Shown in pieces: positions 1-8,937 of a stretch of 47,936 nucleotides of DNA. The notes below the pieces were generated by a model. The model was not told where the DNA came from. It did no database searches and was given only the letters and a program-made list of their open reading frames with translations. This DNA is from Caldisericota bacterium (GTDB lineage Bacteria; Caldisericota; Caldisericia; Caldisericales; Caldisericaceae), in the NCBI GenBank assembly GCA_034717215.1, contig JAYELD010000020.1, positions 1 to 47,936 of the forward strand, written 5' to 3'. Positions within the stretch are counted from its first letter, which is position 1. Each line of letters begins with the position of its first letter. The position numbers were made by a program, and so were the translations under genes.

Positions 1-149
1 ATAAAGTTAAGAGTTGGGAAAAAGACAAGGAAATATCTGAAGATGATCGATATAGGATGCAGGAGAAAGTACAGGAATTTACAGATAAATATATCAAAAT
101 TGTAAATGGACACCTAATGAGGAAAGAAGAGGAAATTCTCGAAGTTTGA
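1..149 (+). CDS. frr: Ribosome recycling factor, C-terminal end (partial)
   Basis: Only the last 48 codons are present; the reading frame begins at base 3 and stops at TGA 147-149. The visible peptide contains ISEDDRYRMQEKVQ and TDKYIK and ends in EEEILEV, which matches the C-terminal helix of ribosome recycling factor. RRF works with EF-G to split post-termination ribosomes in the cytoplasm. It lies directly upstream of uppS, its usual neighbour in the pyrH-frr-uppS cluster, and its TGA overlaps the uppS ATG (TGATG), which suggests translational coupling. The gene runs off the left edge, so nothing can be said about its start. The call rests on the C-terminal signature plus conserved gene order. 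Confidence 0.88.
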   Translation, partial: KVKSWEKDKEISEDDRYRMQEKVQEFTDKYIKIVNGHLMRKEEEILEV

Positions 150-847
150 TGAGCGAAGAAAACCCTGTTCCTGACCATGTAGCAATTATTATGGATGGGA
201 ATGGTCGTTGGGCTGAAGAGAGGGGGCTTAATCGAACAGAAGGGCATAAAAATGGCGTAAAGTCAGTTCGAATTATTACTAAAATATCAGCAAATTATGG
301 AATAAAATTTCTTACTCTTTTTACGTTTTCTACTGAAAATTGGAAGCGAGGCACAAAAGAGGTGAATTTTTTATTTCATTTATTAGTGGATTCTATAAAC
401 ACATATATTCCAGAATTGCACGAAAATGGCGTAAAAATTAATTTTATAGGTGATATAGATCCTCTTCCTCTGTTTGTCAAAAATATGGTGCAATTTGCAG
501 CTAAGACAACGCAGAACAACAATAGAATAGTCTTAAATATCGCTCTTAACTATGGCAGTAGAAGGGAAATTGTTCAAGTGGTAGAAAAATTGCTTCTTTT
601 AGGAACAACACATGAAATTACAGAAGAAACATTTAAGCAATTTTTATATACTAAAGATCAGCCTGACCCAGACCTTATTATAAGGACAGGAGGTGAAAAG
701 AGGTTGAGCAATTTTCTTTTGTACCAATCTGCGTACTCAGAGCTGGTTTTTACTGATACGTTGTGGCCCGATTTTACTGAAAAGGAATATTTGCAAATTT
801 TGCGGGAGTTTTCAACAAGAACACGAAAATACGGTGCATTAAAGTGA
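149..847 (+). CDS. uppS: Undecaprenyl diphosphate synthase (cis-prenyltransferase)
   Basis: This enzyme condenses isopentenyl diphosphate onto farnesyl diphosphate to make the C55 carrier lipid for cell-wall and glycan assembly. The 232-residue protein has the family hallmarks: MDGNGRWA with Asp16 as the metal-binding residue, the following HKNG, FSTENW in the middle, and the C-terminal RTGGEKRLSNFLLYQ and WPDF motifs that bind diphosphate. The ATG at 149 is chosen because it overlaps the frr stop; a TTG at 146 is in frame but adds only one codon. It overlaps dxr by four bases (GTGA). In many bacteria cdsA follows uppS, but here dxr does. Length and motifs are normal for the family, so I am confident of the function. 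Confidence 0.96.
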   Translation: MSEENPVPDHVAIIMDGNGRWAEERGLNRTEGHKNGVKSVRIITKISANYGIKFLTLFTFSTENWKRGTKEVNFLFHLLVDSINTYIPELHENGVKINFIGDIDPLPLFVKNMVQFAAKTTQNNNRIVLNIALNYGSRREIVQVVEKLLLLGTTHEITEETFKQFLYTKDQPDPDLIIRTGGEKRLSNFLLYQSAYSELVFTDTLWPDFTEKEYLQILREFSTRTRKYGALK

Positions 848-1995
848 AAAATATCTTTATAGTTGGTTCGACGGGATCTTTGGGCAAGGAAGCCCTGGAA
901 GTAATAAAAAAGCTTGGTAATTACTATAAAGTTATTGGGATAACCGGTTTTCAAAATGTTGATGTAATGCTGAATCAGATAAAGGATTTTGATCCTCGGT
1001 ATGTAGGGATGAGAGAAAATTATCTTGAGATCATCAAAAAAGAATTTCCAGGTAAATATATTTTTGATGTTGAAAAAGATTTGGAAGAAGTTGTTTTAGA
1101 TGTGGAGACTGACCTTACTTTGTTTCTTTCTTCTGATATAGCTGCTCTTAAATCAATTGACCTTTTGCTGAGTAATGAAAAATATGTGGCAATTGCTAAT
1201 AAAGAGTCAATTATTGCTGGAGGGGAAATAATATTTTCTCCGAATAGGCAAAAATATATTATCCCTGTAGATAGTGAGCTGTCTGCTTTATTTCAATGCC
1301 TTATTGGGGAAAAAAAGAACGCAGTGAAGAGATTTATAGTTACAGCCTCTGGTGGACCTTTTTGGGAACGGGATATTACTACATTTGATAAGATTACGCC
1401 CTCTGATGCTCTTCGTCACCCTAACTGGCGAATGGGCAAAAAAATCACAGTAGATTCTGCAACACTTATTAATAAGGCATTTGAAGTGATAGAATCTCAT
1501 TTCTTCTTCGGTATAGATTATGAAAAAATTGAAGTAATTGTGCATAGAGAGAGCATAATTCATTCAATGATAGAGTTTGTAGATGGGAATATGAAAGCGC
1601 TTATGAGTACTCCTCTGATGTATTTTCCTTTGCAGTACGCAATTACCTACCCTGAAAGAGCTATAAATTCTTTTCCTGAATCTAGGTTAGATCTTGAAAA
1701 AGTAGAGAAACTTACATTTTATTCGTTAAATGACAATAAATTTCCAGGGTTTTTGGCTGCATTGGAGTATGGGAAGCGTGGCGGCAATTTTTTACCTCTT
1801 CTCATTGCTATAGATAAGGTTTTGGTTGACGCCTTTCTTAAAGAAATGATAAGCTTTTCTGACATCCCACGTCTTTTAGAGAAAGGTTTAAGCCAATTTA
1901 CCTATAAAAAAATTGATTCAGTGTCTGATGTTGTAGAAGTTTATAATGAAGGTATACTGTTATGTGAAGAGATGATTAAAAGGAGTGTGAGATGA
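844..1995 (+). CDS. dxr: 1-deoxy-D-xylulose 5-phosphate reductoisomerase
   Basis: DXR converts DXP to 2-C-methyl-D-erythritol 4-phosphate with NADPH, the first committed step of the MEP isoprenoid pathway. The 383-residue protein shows the nucleotide-binding GSTGSLG (8-14), ANKES, metal ligands Asp143 and Glu145 in PVDSE, SGGPFW, RHPNWRMG, LINKAFE and IIHSM. The start is GTG at 844, overlapping the uppS stop. Two normally conserved spots differ. The His after PVDSE (E. coli His153, numbering from memory) is Leu146, and the C-terminal NAANE-like motif reads IAIDK (321-325). The rest of the active site is intact, so the enzyme is probably active, perhaps with changed kinetics. It overlaps rseP by four bases. 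Confidence 0.95.
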   Translation: MKNIFIVGSTGSLGKEALEVIKKLGNYYKVIGITGFQNVDVMLNQIKDFDPRYVGMRENYLEIIKKEFPGKYIFDVEKDLEEVVLDVETDLTLFLSSDIAALKSIDLLLSNEKYVAIANKESIIAGGEIIFSPNRQKYIIPVDSELSALFQCLIGEKKNAVKRFIVTASGGPFWERDITTFDKITPSDALRHPNWRMGKKITVDSATLINKAFEVIESHFFFGIDYEKIEVIVHRESIIHSMIEFVDGNMKALMSTPLMYFPLQYAITYPERAINSFPESRLDLEKVEKLTFYSLNDNKFPGFLAALEYGKRGGNFLPLLIAIDKVLVDAFLKEMISFSDIPRLLEKGLSQFTYKKIDSVSDVVEVYNEGILLCEEMIKRSVR

Positions 1996-3017
1996 ATTTA
2001 GCTTTACAAATTGTGTATGGTATAATTATAATCAGCATAATTGCTCTTGTTCATGAATTTGGACATTTTTTTGCTGCTAAAAAATCTGGTATTGCTGTTG
2101 AAGAATTTAGTATAGGATTTGGCCCAGCAATTATGAAGAAAAAAATGGGTGGGACTCTTTATAAAATAGGAGTTATTCCTATCTTAGGCTATGCAAAGCT
2201 TCGAGGAATGGATGATAATCTTGATGCTCCTGATGGGTTCTATACAAAAACGTTGTGGCAAAGGTTTATTTCTATTTTTATGGGGCCTGGAATGAATTTT
2301 ATTTTTGCAATTATTATATTTGCTATTGTTTTTGCTTCTTTTGGCAATCCGTTTATTCGCACTACAACAATTTCTTCTGTGATGGCAGAAAGTCCTGCAT
2401 ATGTAGCAGGCATGCAACAAGGAGACAAAATTATCGAAATAGATGGTGAGTACATTGACTCCTGGGAAGAAATGACGGATATTATTCGTGCGAGTGATGG
2501 AAGAGCATTACAGGTTATGGTTGAAAGAAAAGATGAAAAGATTTCATTGACTATAATACCTGAAAAAGACCCTATTTCAAATGCATGGGTCATTGGAGTT
2601 TATTCGTCAACTGAAAAATACTCTCCATTCAGAGCTTTGTGGGAAGGTGTTGTTTGGACTGGGAAATTGCTTCATCAGATGATTGTTTCTATTCCACTAC
2701 TTTTTACCATGAAGGGAATTTCGTCTGTTGCTGGCCCTATTGGTATTGCAGCAATGACAGGCCGGGCTGCGAGTGGTGGTTTTGCAAGTTTACTCTGGTT
2801 TTCTGCGTTTATCAGTATTGCAATAGGTTTTACAAATCTTCTTCCAATACCTGCTCTTGATGGAAGTTGGATTATTCTCATACTGTGGGAAGCAATAACT
2901 CACAAACCTGTTCCACCTGAAAAACAGCTTTCTGTTCAAGGTGCAGGATTTATAGTTATTTTAGGTATCATGTTTTTAGTCAGCATCAATGATATTATAC
3001 GTCTAATAAGCAGATGA
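1992..3017 (+). CDS. rseP: Site-2 intramembrane zinc metalloprotease with PDZ domain
   Basis: This is an M50-family protease that cleaves substrates within the membrane, such as anti-sigma factors or signal-peptide remnants. The 341-residue protein begins with a membrane segment carrying the zinc motif HEFGH (21-25). A PDZ domain follows at about 120-200 (VMAESPAYVAGMQQGDKI), and the C-terminal membrane region holds NLLPIPALDG, whose Asp is the third zinc ligand. There is one PDZ domain rather than the two of E. coli RseP, as is usual outside Proteobacteria. ATG 1992 overlaps the dxr stop and the gene overlaps ispG by four bases. The dxr-rseP-ispG order is widely conserved. No anti-sigma substrate is visible in the window. 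Confidence 0.94.
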   Translation: MNLALQIVYGIIIISIIALVHEFGHFFAAKKSGIAVEEFSIGFGPAIMKKKMGGTLYKIGVIPILGYAKLRGMDDNLDAPDGFYTKTLWQRFISIFMGPGMNFIFAIIIFAIVFASFGNPFIRTTTISSVMAESPAYVAGMQQGDKIIEIDGEYIDSWEEMTDIIRASDGRALQVMVERKDEKISLTIIPEKDPISNAWVIGVYSSTEKYSPFRALWEGVVWTGKLLHQMIVSIPLLFTMKGISSVAGPIGIAAMTGRAASGGFASLLWFSAFISIAIGFTNLLPIPALDGSWIILILWEAITHKPVPPEKQLSVQGAGFIVILGIMFLVSINDIIRLISR

Positions 3018-4060
3018 GATCAAAATCAATTCCTGTTAATATAGGGAACAGGACAATTGGTGGAGGGAACCCCATTCTTGTCCAGTCTATGACTAAAACA
3101 GATACAAGAGATATTGTATCAACAGTGAATCAAATATTGCGTCTGGAAGAAGAAGGTTGTGATCTCGTGCGCGTAGCAGTGCCAGATATCGAATCTGCGG
3201 AGGCGCTTTCAAAAATTAAAAGTAAAATACATATTCCACTTATTGCTGATGTTCATTTTGACCCATTGATTGCGATGGAATCAATCAAGCAAGGAGCGGA
3301 TAAATTACGTTTAAATCCTTCCAACATTCAGGACGAAGAGTGGATTAAAAAAATTGCACTTAGGGCGAAGAAGCGGAATATTCCTATTCGTGTTGGTACA
3401 AATCTTGGTTCATTTAAAAAAAAGCCAGATAATCCTATTGAGGCACTTGTAAAAAATACATTGGACGAAATAAAGATACTTGAGAGCATTAATTTTAGCA
3501 ATATTATAGTGTCCATTAAAACATCTGATATAATACTAACGGTTAGGGCAAATGAAAAAATTGCTAAACTTGTTCGATATCCCTTGCATATCGGCATAAC
3601 AGAAGCTGGGCCAAAAGAAGAATCGCTGGTGAAGAGTAGCGTTGGAATTGGATATCTTTTAATGGAGGGTATTGGTGACACTATCAGATATTCTATCACA
3701 GCAGATCCAGTTGAAGAAATAAAAGCTGGAATAACTTTACTCAGGAGTCTCCGTTTAAGAAAGGGAGGATTAGAAATTGTATCTTGTCCAACCTGTGGGC
3801 GATGTGAGATCAATCTTTTTGAAATTGTAAAACAAGTAAAAGAGGAATTTAAAGAGGTTGATATCCCTGTAAGGGTTGCTATTATGGGATGTGTGGTAAA
3901 TGGCCCTGGAGAGGCAGCTGATGCTGATATTGGCCTTGCTGGAGGCAAGAAAAGTGGAGTAATATTTAGAAAAGGCAAAGCAGTAAGAATTGTAAAAGAG
4001 GAGCACCTCTATTCTGCTTTTAGAGATGAATTAAAAAAACTCATTGAAAGCAAGAAATAA
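3014..4060 (+). CDS. ispG: 4-hydroxy-3-methylbut-2-en-1-yl diphosphate synthase
   Basis: IspG (GcpE) reduces methylerythritol cyclodiphosphate to HMBPP using a [4Fe-4S] cluster. The 348-residue protein starts with the typical VQSMTKTDTRD region and a TIM-barrel domain containing LIADVHFDP and LRLNPSN. The cluster ligands are Cys258 and Cys261 (SCPTCGRC) and Cys293 in IMGCVVNGPGE, with Glu300 nearby. The length matches the single-domain bacterial form. ATG 3014 overlaps the rseP stop. It is the last gene of the frr-uppS-dxr-rseP-ispG run, giving two MEP enzymes and one polyprenyl enzyme in one transcript. About 100 bases without a gene follow, and I see no clear terminator there. Confidence 0.97.
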   Translation: MRSKSIPVNIGNRTIGGGNPILVQSMTKTDTRDIVSTVNQILRLEEEGCDLVRVAVPDIESAEALSKIKSKIHIPLIADVHFDPLIAMESIKQGADKLRLNPSNIQDEEWIKKIALRAKKRNIPIRVGTNLGSFKKKPDNPIEALVKNTLDEIKILESINFSNIIVSIKTSDIILTVRANEKIAKLVRYPLHIGITEAGPKEESLVKSSVGIGYLLMEGIGDTIRYSITADPVEEIKAGITLLRSLRLRKGGLEIVSCPTCGRCEINLFEIVKQVKEEFKEVDIPVRVAIMGCVVNGPGEAADADIGLAGGKKSGVIFRKGKAVRIVKEEHLYSAFRDELKKLIESKK

Positions 4061-4125
4061 TTTTCTAAAACTTCAGATAACGACGAGTAAATTTTTTAAG
4101 GAATGTTTTGAACAGGTGATAAAAT

Positions 4126-4156
4126 TTGAAAAAGCTAAATAATATAGTATCATAAT
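4126..4156 (+). promoter_or_regulatory. Possible promoter of the phoH operon
   Basis: TTGAAA (4126-4131) and CATAAT (4151-4156) are separated by 19 bases, longer than the ideal 17. The ATG of phoH at 4162 lies only five bases beyond the -10 box, so transcription would start at or next to the start codon. No Shine-Dalgarno sequence precedes that ATG. The match is modest and the assignment tentative. Confidence 0.3.
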
Positions 4157-4161
4157 GGATA

Positions 4162-5139
4162 ATGAAAGAAAAAGTTAAAAGCGCAGTAGAAGATATAGTA
4201 GATATAAGAAATAAGAAAGATGCTCAGATGATATTTGGAGTATTAGATGAAAATGTCAAAGCAATTGAGAATGAGCTTGGCATTGATATTATTTTGCGAG
4301 ACGAAGTGATACATCTTATAGGGGAAGAAAGAAATGTCCATATTGCTAAAAAAGTTCTTCAACAAATTGAGAATATGGTAAAAAAACATTATAACTTCTC
4401 AGTGGATGAAATTATCTATGCAATAAAACATTCCCAGGGTAAAAGCTTTCTTCAAAATCTTCCGGAAACTGTTATTATTGCAGATATTAAGGGAAGAAAC
4501 GTTATTCCTAAAACTTTTGGGCAGAGAAATTTTGTACAGGCGGTGGAAAAAAGCGATATTACATTTGTTATTGGCCCGGCTGGGACGGGAAAGACGTATC
4601 TTTCTGTGGCTATTGCTGTAAAATATCTTTTAACAGGTAGGGTAATGCGTATTGTTTTGACTCGTCCCGTAATCGAGGCGGGTGAAAAATTAGGTTTTCT
4701 CCCTGGAGATATACAGCAAAAAGTAGATCCTTACTTTAGACCAATATATGATGCCTTGTACGATTTATTAGGGCAAGAAAAAGTATATAAGTTTATTGAA
4801 AATAAAACAATAGAGATTGCACCGCTAGCTTATATGCGGGGGAGAACGTTAAATAATGCTTTTGTTATTTTAGATGAAGCTCAGAATACAACACCATTGC
4901 AAATGAAAATGTTTCTCACAAGGCTTGGGGCTGGATCTAAGATGGTCATAACAGGAGATATAACTCAAAGCGATCTTGATTTTGTACACAGCGAATCTGG
5001 TTTACATAAAATAAAAAGGATATTGAAAGAGATTGAGGGTGTTAGCTTTAATTATCTTACAAGTGAAGATGTTGTACGGCACAAACTTGTGCAGAGAATT
5101 ATTAATGCATACGAGAGGATAGAACATGACAAGGAATAG
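4162..5139 (+). CDS. phoH: PhoH-like ATPase
   Basis: A 325-residue P-loop protein of the PhoH/YbeZ family, cytoplasmic ATPases linked to RNA handling that commonly sit beside ybeY. The N-terminal ~100 residues resemble a small RNA-binding (KH-like) module. The ATPase core has Walker A GPAGTGKT (138-145), the segment TRPVIEAGEKLGFLPGD, Walker B VILDEAQN and the sensor ITGD. It overlaps the next gene by 14 bases and is followed two genes later by ybeY, the classical partner. The start lacks a Shine-Dalgarno sequence and sits just after a candidate -10 box, so the mRNA may be leaderless. Family assignment is firm; the substrate is not known from sequence. Confidence 0.93.
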   Translation: MKEKVKSAVEDIVDIRNKKDAQMIFGVLDENVKAIENELGIDIILRDEVIHLIGEERNVHIAKKVLQQIENMVKKHYNFSVDEIIYAIKHSQGKSFLQNLPETVIIADIKGRNVIPKTFGQRNFVQAVEKSDITFVIGPAGTGKTYLSVAIAVKYLLTGRVMRIVLTRPVIEAGEKLGFLPGDIQQKVDPYFRPIYDALYDLLGQEKVYKFIENKTIEIAPLAYMRGRTLNNAFVILDEAQNTTPLQMKMFLTRLGAGSKMVITGDITQSDLDFVHSESGLHKIKRILKEIEGVSFNYLTSEDVVRHKLVQRIINAYERIEHDKE

Positions 5140-7216
5140 CCGTTTTTCTTATAATATTTTTACTGAGAAAAATATTATTCGTAATTTCATTTTGTATTTT
5201 AAGAGCAATATAGTTCCTATTATCTTAGTAATTTTTCTTGCCATTATCATTATTGTACCGATGTTCTATTCCTATTTTCCGGCAAAGCTTAACCTCAAAG
5301 AAGGCGATGTAAGCCCTCATGAAATTATAGCTAATAGAGATGTATCGTACATTGATGTTGCTAAAACTGAAGAACTACAAGAAAAGATGTTAGAATCTGT
5401 TTCTCCGGTGTATCTTCTTGATAGAAGCAAAGAAGATGAGGTTTTTTCTAGCATAAATAATTTTTTTGATTCTTTAACATCAATTTTGTCGAGCAAAGAT
5501 GATGAGATATTGAAAAGAGAAAAATTACTTGATCTCTTAACAAATAATACCCAGATTGCTGATTTTTTCTTGCATGAACCAATTGGAAGAATAGAGCAGT
5601 TGCGCAAAACTTTGGAAGGCATCGTGTATAAGTTGATGTTGACTGGAGTGAGGAGCGATAAAATTTCTCAAGCTACCAAAATGGGATTAGAAACAATTGC
5701 CGAGTTAGACTTAGAAGAAGAGGAGAAAGAGCTTTTGATCTATGCATTAAATCATACTATTCAGCCTAATTTAATATATGATAAAGAAGCTACCGAAAGA
5801 GAGATTAAAAAAGTAAAAAATGCAGTGTCTCCTGTCGTCATTACGATTGTAAAGGGAGATGTAGTAGTGAGAGAAGGAGAGAAAATTACGGCTGATAAAA
5901 TAAAAGTATTAGAGGCTCTTGGGGTGATTCGTACAGGGGATGATTGGAAAGTAGTGCTTAGTATTTTTGCTTTTACTTGCATTTTTTTACTTCTTTCCTT
6001 TATCGCAATTAAAAGATCCGTTGTTGTTAATCCTGGCAATATTGTGAAAAAAACTGCGGAATTTACAATTATCATTAGTATTGTTTATATCGTATCGATA
6101 TTCTTAGACAATATTTCTCCGTACCTTGTTCCTATTCCTTTACTTGCTATGCTTGTTTTTGCTTTCTTTGATTTCACTACTGCCTTAACTGTTACTCTTG
6201 CTTTTTCTTTTTTACTTTCATTTCCTTTAGATTTAAGATCTCCTATCATGTTTGCTGTTATAGTTTCGTCCATAATTTCTATGTTTTTGCTTCGTAAAAT
6301 GGCGAAAACGATTACATTTCTTTATGCAGGCATTGTTGGAGGCCTGTCTATGTCCTTCATTGCCTTATTTATGGGCTTGTCTTCCAAGCTTGTTTTTAAA
6401 CAAATTGGATTAAACATATCTTTTGGTTTTATAAATTTTTTGGGAGGTTCTATTGTTGCATTGGGAATGGTTTTTGTTATGGACCATCTGTTTAATGAGG
6501 CAACTACACTAAGGTTATTAGAATTAGGAGATACAGGAGCTCCTTTACTAAGAGAGTTGCTTATTAAAGCCCCGGGCACGTATCAGCACAGCATGATTGT
6601 TTCTAATCTTGCTTCTTCGGCTGCTGAAAAAATTGGGGCAAATGCGCTGCTTGCAAGAGTTGGCGCATACTATCATGATATCGGAAAGATGTTTCACCCT
6701 TATTTTTTTACAGAAAACCAACAAGCGATCCCAAACATACATGATGAACTTACTCCAAATCTTAGTAAAACTGTCATTATCAATCATGTTAAGGACGGTA
6801 TACATCTGGCGAAAAAATCCCGTTTACCCCAGGAAATAATCGATTTTATTGCGACACACCATGGAACCACTGTCGTGTCCTACTTTTATCATAAATCCAA
6901 AGAGAGTAATGGCGCAGTACAAAAAAGCGATTTTCGTTATCCAGGGCCTCTTCCTCAAAATAAGGAAACAGCTATTGTTATGCTTGCAGATGCCGTAGAA
7001 GCAGTTGGACATACTGTTTCAAATCCTGATTTTAACAAAATTGAAGAGATGGTAAATTCTATTATAAAAAGTAGAATCAGTGACGGTCAATTAAATGAAT
7101 CAGACATTACGTATAAAGATTTAGCAGAAATTAAAGATTCGTTTGTAGGAACGTTACTTTCTTTATTTCATACAAGGGAGAGTTATCCGGAGAGCGATGA
7201 AAGTGGAAATGATTAA
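5126..7216 (+). CDS. pgpH: 7TM-HD membrane phosphodiesterase, PgpH type (cyclic di-AMP)
   Basis: A 696-residue membrane protein with a first transmembrane helix at about residues 28-48, an extracytoplasmic domain to about 270 (7TMR-HDED region), a cluster of about seven helices between 275 and 465, and a cytoplasmic HD domain. The HD domain shows YQHSM (His488), HDIGK (His517-Asp518), a downstream HHGT and DAVEA. Characterised members such as Listeria PgpH hydrolyse c-di-AMP to pApA, so this implies c-di-AMP signalling; the synthase is not in the window. It lies between phoH and ybeY, the usual place for this family in Gram-positive-like genomes, and its end overlaps ybeY by 20 bases. Nucleotide specificity is inferred from the family. 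Confidence 0.92.
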   Translation: MTRNSRFSYNIFTEKNIIRNFILYFKSNIVPIILVIFLAIIIIVPMFYSYFPAKLNLKEGDVSPHEIIANRDVSYIDVAKTEELQEKMLESVSPVYLLDRSKEDEVFSSINNFFDSLTSILSSKDDEILKREKLLDLLTNNTQIADFFLHEPIGRIEQLRKTLEGIVYKLMLTGVRSDKISQATKMGLETIAELDLEEEEKELLIYALNHTIQPNLIYDKEATEREIKKVKNAVSPVVITIVKGDVVVREGEKITADKIKVLEALGVIRTGDDWKVVLSIFAFTCIFLLLSFIAIKRSVVVNPGNIVKKTAEFTIIISIVYIVSIFLDNISPYLVPIPLLAMLVFAFFDFTTALTVTLAFSFLLSFPLDLRSPIMFAVIVSSIISMFLLRKMAKTITFLYAGIVGGLSMSFIALFMGLSSKLVFKQIGLNISFGFINFLGGSIVALGMVFVMDHLFNEATTLRLLELGDTGAPLLRELLIKAPGTYQHSMIVSNLASSAAEKIGANALLARVGAYYHDIGKMFHPYFFTENQQAIPNIHDELTPNLSKTVIINHVKDGIHLAKKSRLPQEIIDFIATHHGTTVVSYFYHKSKESNGAVQKSDFRYPGPLPQNKETAIVMLADAVEAVGHTVSNPDFNKIEEMVNSIIKSRISDGQLNESDITYKDLAEIKDSFVGTLLSLFHTRESYPESDESGND

Positions 7217-7649
7217 TTACACTCAAAAGTATATTATTGATATAAAGAAGTTAGAGAAATTGGTCAAGCGTATTGGCGAGCTTGTAAACTACAGAGACGG
7301 TATTGTTAGCATATCGTTTGTGGGGAAAAAGAGAATAAGAAATATAAACAAACGTTTTAGAAAAAGTAATAAAACGACAAATGTTATTTCTTTCTCGTTT
7401 CTGGATGTTGTAGCAGATGAGAAGATTATTGGTGATGTTGTAATTTGCCCAATTGTTGCATCAGAAGAGGCAAACAAGTATGGTAATAATTTTGTTGATC
7501 ATATTACATTTCTTTTGATCCATGGTTTTTTGCATTTGTTGGGCTATGATCATATTAGGAAAGAAGATCAATTACTTATGGAAAAGAAAGAAGAAGAAAT
7601 ATTCAAGAGTATTCCACGGTGGAATTTTATAAAGGAGGCTGGGCATTGA
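7197..7649 (+). CDS. ybeY: Endoribonuclease/rRNA maturation factor YbeY
   Basis: YbeY is a zinc-dependent protein involved in 16S rRNA 3'-end processing and ribosome quality control. The 150-residue sequence carries the signature HGFLHLLGYDH near its C-terminus, supplying three His ligands, preceded by the FRKSNKTTNVISF and IGDVVI strands typical of the family. The ATG at 7197 lies inside the end of the pgpH-type gene and has GGAG a few bases upstream. A second in-frame ATG at 7209 has weaker upstream sequence. Its TGA overlaps the start of the next gene as TGATG. Position close to phoH is the common arrangement. No anomalies were seen. Confidence 0.94.
   Translation: MKVEMINYTQKYIIDIKKLEKLVKRIGELVNYRDGIVSISFVGKKRIRNINKRFRKSNKTTNVISFSFLDVVADEKIIGDVVICPIVASEEANKYGNNFVDHITFLLIHGFLHLLGYDHIRKEDQLLMEKKEEEIFKSIPRWNFIKEAGH
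7631..7638 (+). promoter_or_regulatory. Ribosome binding site AAAGGAGG fixing the CorC-like start
   Basis: AAAGGAGG sits ten bases upstream of ATG 7649 and lies within the end of ybeY. It favours ATG 7649 over the in-frame start at 7619, which would place the site inside the coding region. Confidence 0.75.
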
Positions 7650-8929
7650 TGGAATTATCGAGTTGGATTTATTATCTTTTGGCCTTAATCTTATTGTTGA
7701 TCTTTTCTGCATTTTTTTCTGGAATAGAGGCTGCTCTTTTTTCCGCATCGAGAATTAAACTTGAATCTATGGCTTTACGTGGATCTGCTGTAGCTAAAAA
7801 GATTTTGGAATTGAAGAAAAAGCCAGAAAAGTTTATAGGGTCTATTGTACTTGGGAATAACTTTGTAAATATTCTTGCTTCAGTTTTAGCTGCTTATTTG
7901 AGTGTTTCTTTTGCTGCGGCAAGACAACTTCCCCAATCTTCAGCAATTGCCATTACTACTGTAGGTATGACAGTTATTATTGTACTGTTTGGCGAGATGA
8001 TTCCCAAAAGCATTTCCTCTTATCATCCTGAAAAGGTATCTATAACATTTTATTCTCCTTTTTTATTTTTTTGGTATCTTTTTTTCCCTTTTGCCTGGTT
8101 TTTGTCTGTAGTTTCAAAAGGATTTCTTGTACTTTTTGGCATAAAACATGAGAAGCAAAAAGTATTTGTTGATCATACTGAGGTTCTTGATATGCTGCAT
8201 CTCAGTAAAGAAGAAGGAATAATTAAAAAAAACGAAGAGGAAATGATTTTTAGTATTTTTGAGTTTGGCGACACGCATGTACGAGAAGTGATGATACCAA
8301 GGGTTGATGTTATAGCTCTCCCTGTAGATGCTAATCGGGAGCATATTTTGGATGTAGTTGTGCAAAGTAATCACTCGAGAATTCCCGTATATGCAGAAAA
8401 AATGGATGAAATTATAGGTGTTTTATATGTAAAGGATCTTTTTAAACTGTTTGCAAGTGGAAAATCTGAAATTGACCTTGAGAATATAGCGAGAGAAGCG
8501 TATTTTGTGCCAGAGACAAAGTGTGTGGACGAGCTTTTTAGAGAGATGCAAACTAAAAAAATACAGATAGCTCTTGTCTTTGATGAATATGGTGGCATCT
8601 CCGGTATTGTTACAATGGAGGATTTGTTAGAGGAAATTGTAGGAGAGATCCAGGATGAACACGAAAAAGGCGAAGAAATCTTTCAAAAAATTGGAGAAAA
8701 CGCATATCTTGCATCAGGTACAATGGGTATTGATGAATTTAATGAGTTTTTTGGAAAGAATTTGCCTAGCGGAGAGGCAGATACAATTGGTGGTATTATA
8801 TTAGAAAGGTTGGGAAGGTTGCCTCATCCCGGGGAAGAAGTGAATTTTGACGGTTTTAAATTAATTGTGAGTAAAATCAGAGGGAGAAGAATCCTTAAAG
8901 TGAAAGTAATTCTAAAACCAGGAGGTTAA
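7649..8929 (+). CDS. CNNM/CBS/CorC_HlyC-domain membrane protein (hemolysin-like, cation efflux family)
   Basis: A 426-residue protein with the order CNNM (DUF21) transmembrane domain (about 1-190, beginning with a long hydrophobic helix and FFSGIEAALFSASR), a pair of CBS domains (about 205-325, with VREVMIPRVDV and FDEYGGISGIVTMEDLLEEIVGEI), and a C-terminal CorC_HlyC domain (about 345-425). Family members are linked to magnesium or cobalt efflux and to divalent-cation homeostasis; the name hemolysin is historical. The start is ATG 7649, set by an AAAGGAGG site and overlapping the ybeY stop. The ybeY-CorC neighbourhood is common across bacteria. Transported ion and direction cannot be told from sequence. 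Confidence 0.9.
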   Translation: MELSSWIYYLLALILLLIFSAFFSGIEAALFSASRIKLESMALRGSAVAKKILELKKKPEKFIGSIVLGNNFVNILASVLAAYLSVSFAAARQLPQSSAIAITTVGMTVIIVLFGEMIPKSISSYHPEKVSITFYSPFLFFWYLFFPFAWFLSVVSKGFLVLFGIKHEKQKVFVDHTEVLDMLHLSKEEGIIKKNEEEMIFSIFEFGDTHVREVMIPRVDVIALPVDANREHILDVVVQSNHSRIPVYAEKMDEIIGVLYVKDLFKLFASGKSEIDLENIAREAYFVPETKCVDELFREMQTKKIQIALVFDEYGGISGIVTMEDLLEEIVGEIQDEHEKGEEIFQKIGENAYLASGTMGIDEFNEFFGKNLPSGEADTIGGIILERLGRLPHPGEEVNFDGFKLIVSKIRGRRILKVKVILKPGG

Positions 8930-8937
8930 GAAATTCA

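Noticed and set aside
3328-3978. Long reverse-strand open frame (216 codons) inside ispG
   Set aside because: It is a shadow of a well-supported gene; the translation has no recognisable motif, and there is no ribosome site or promoter.
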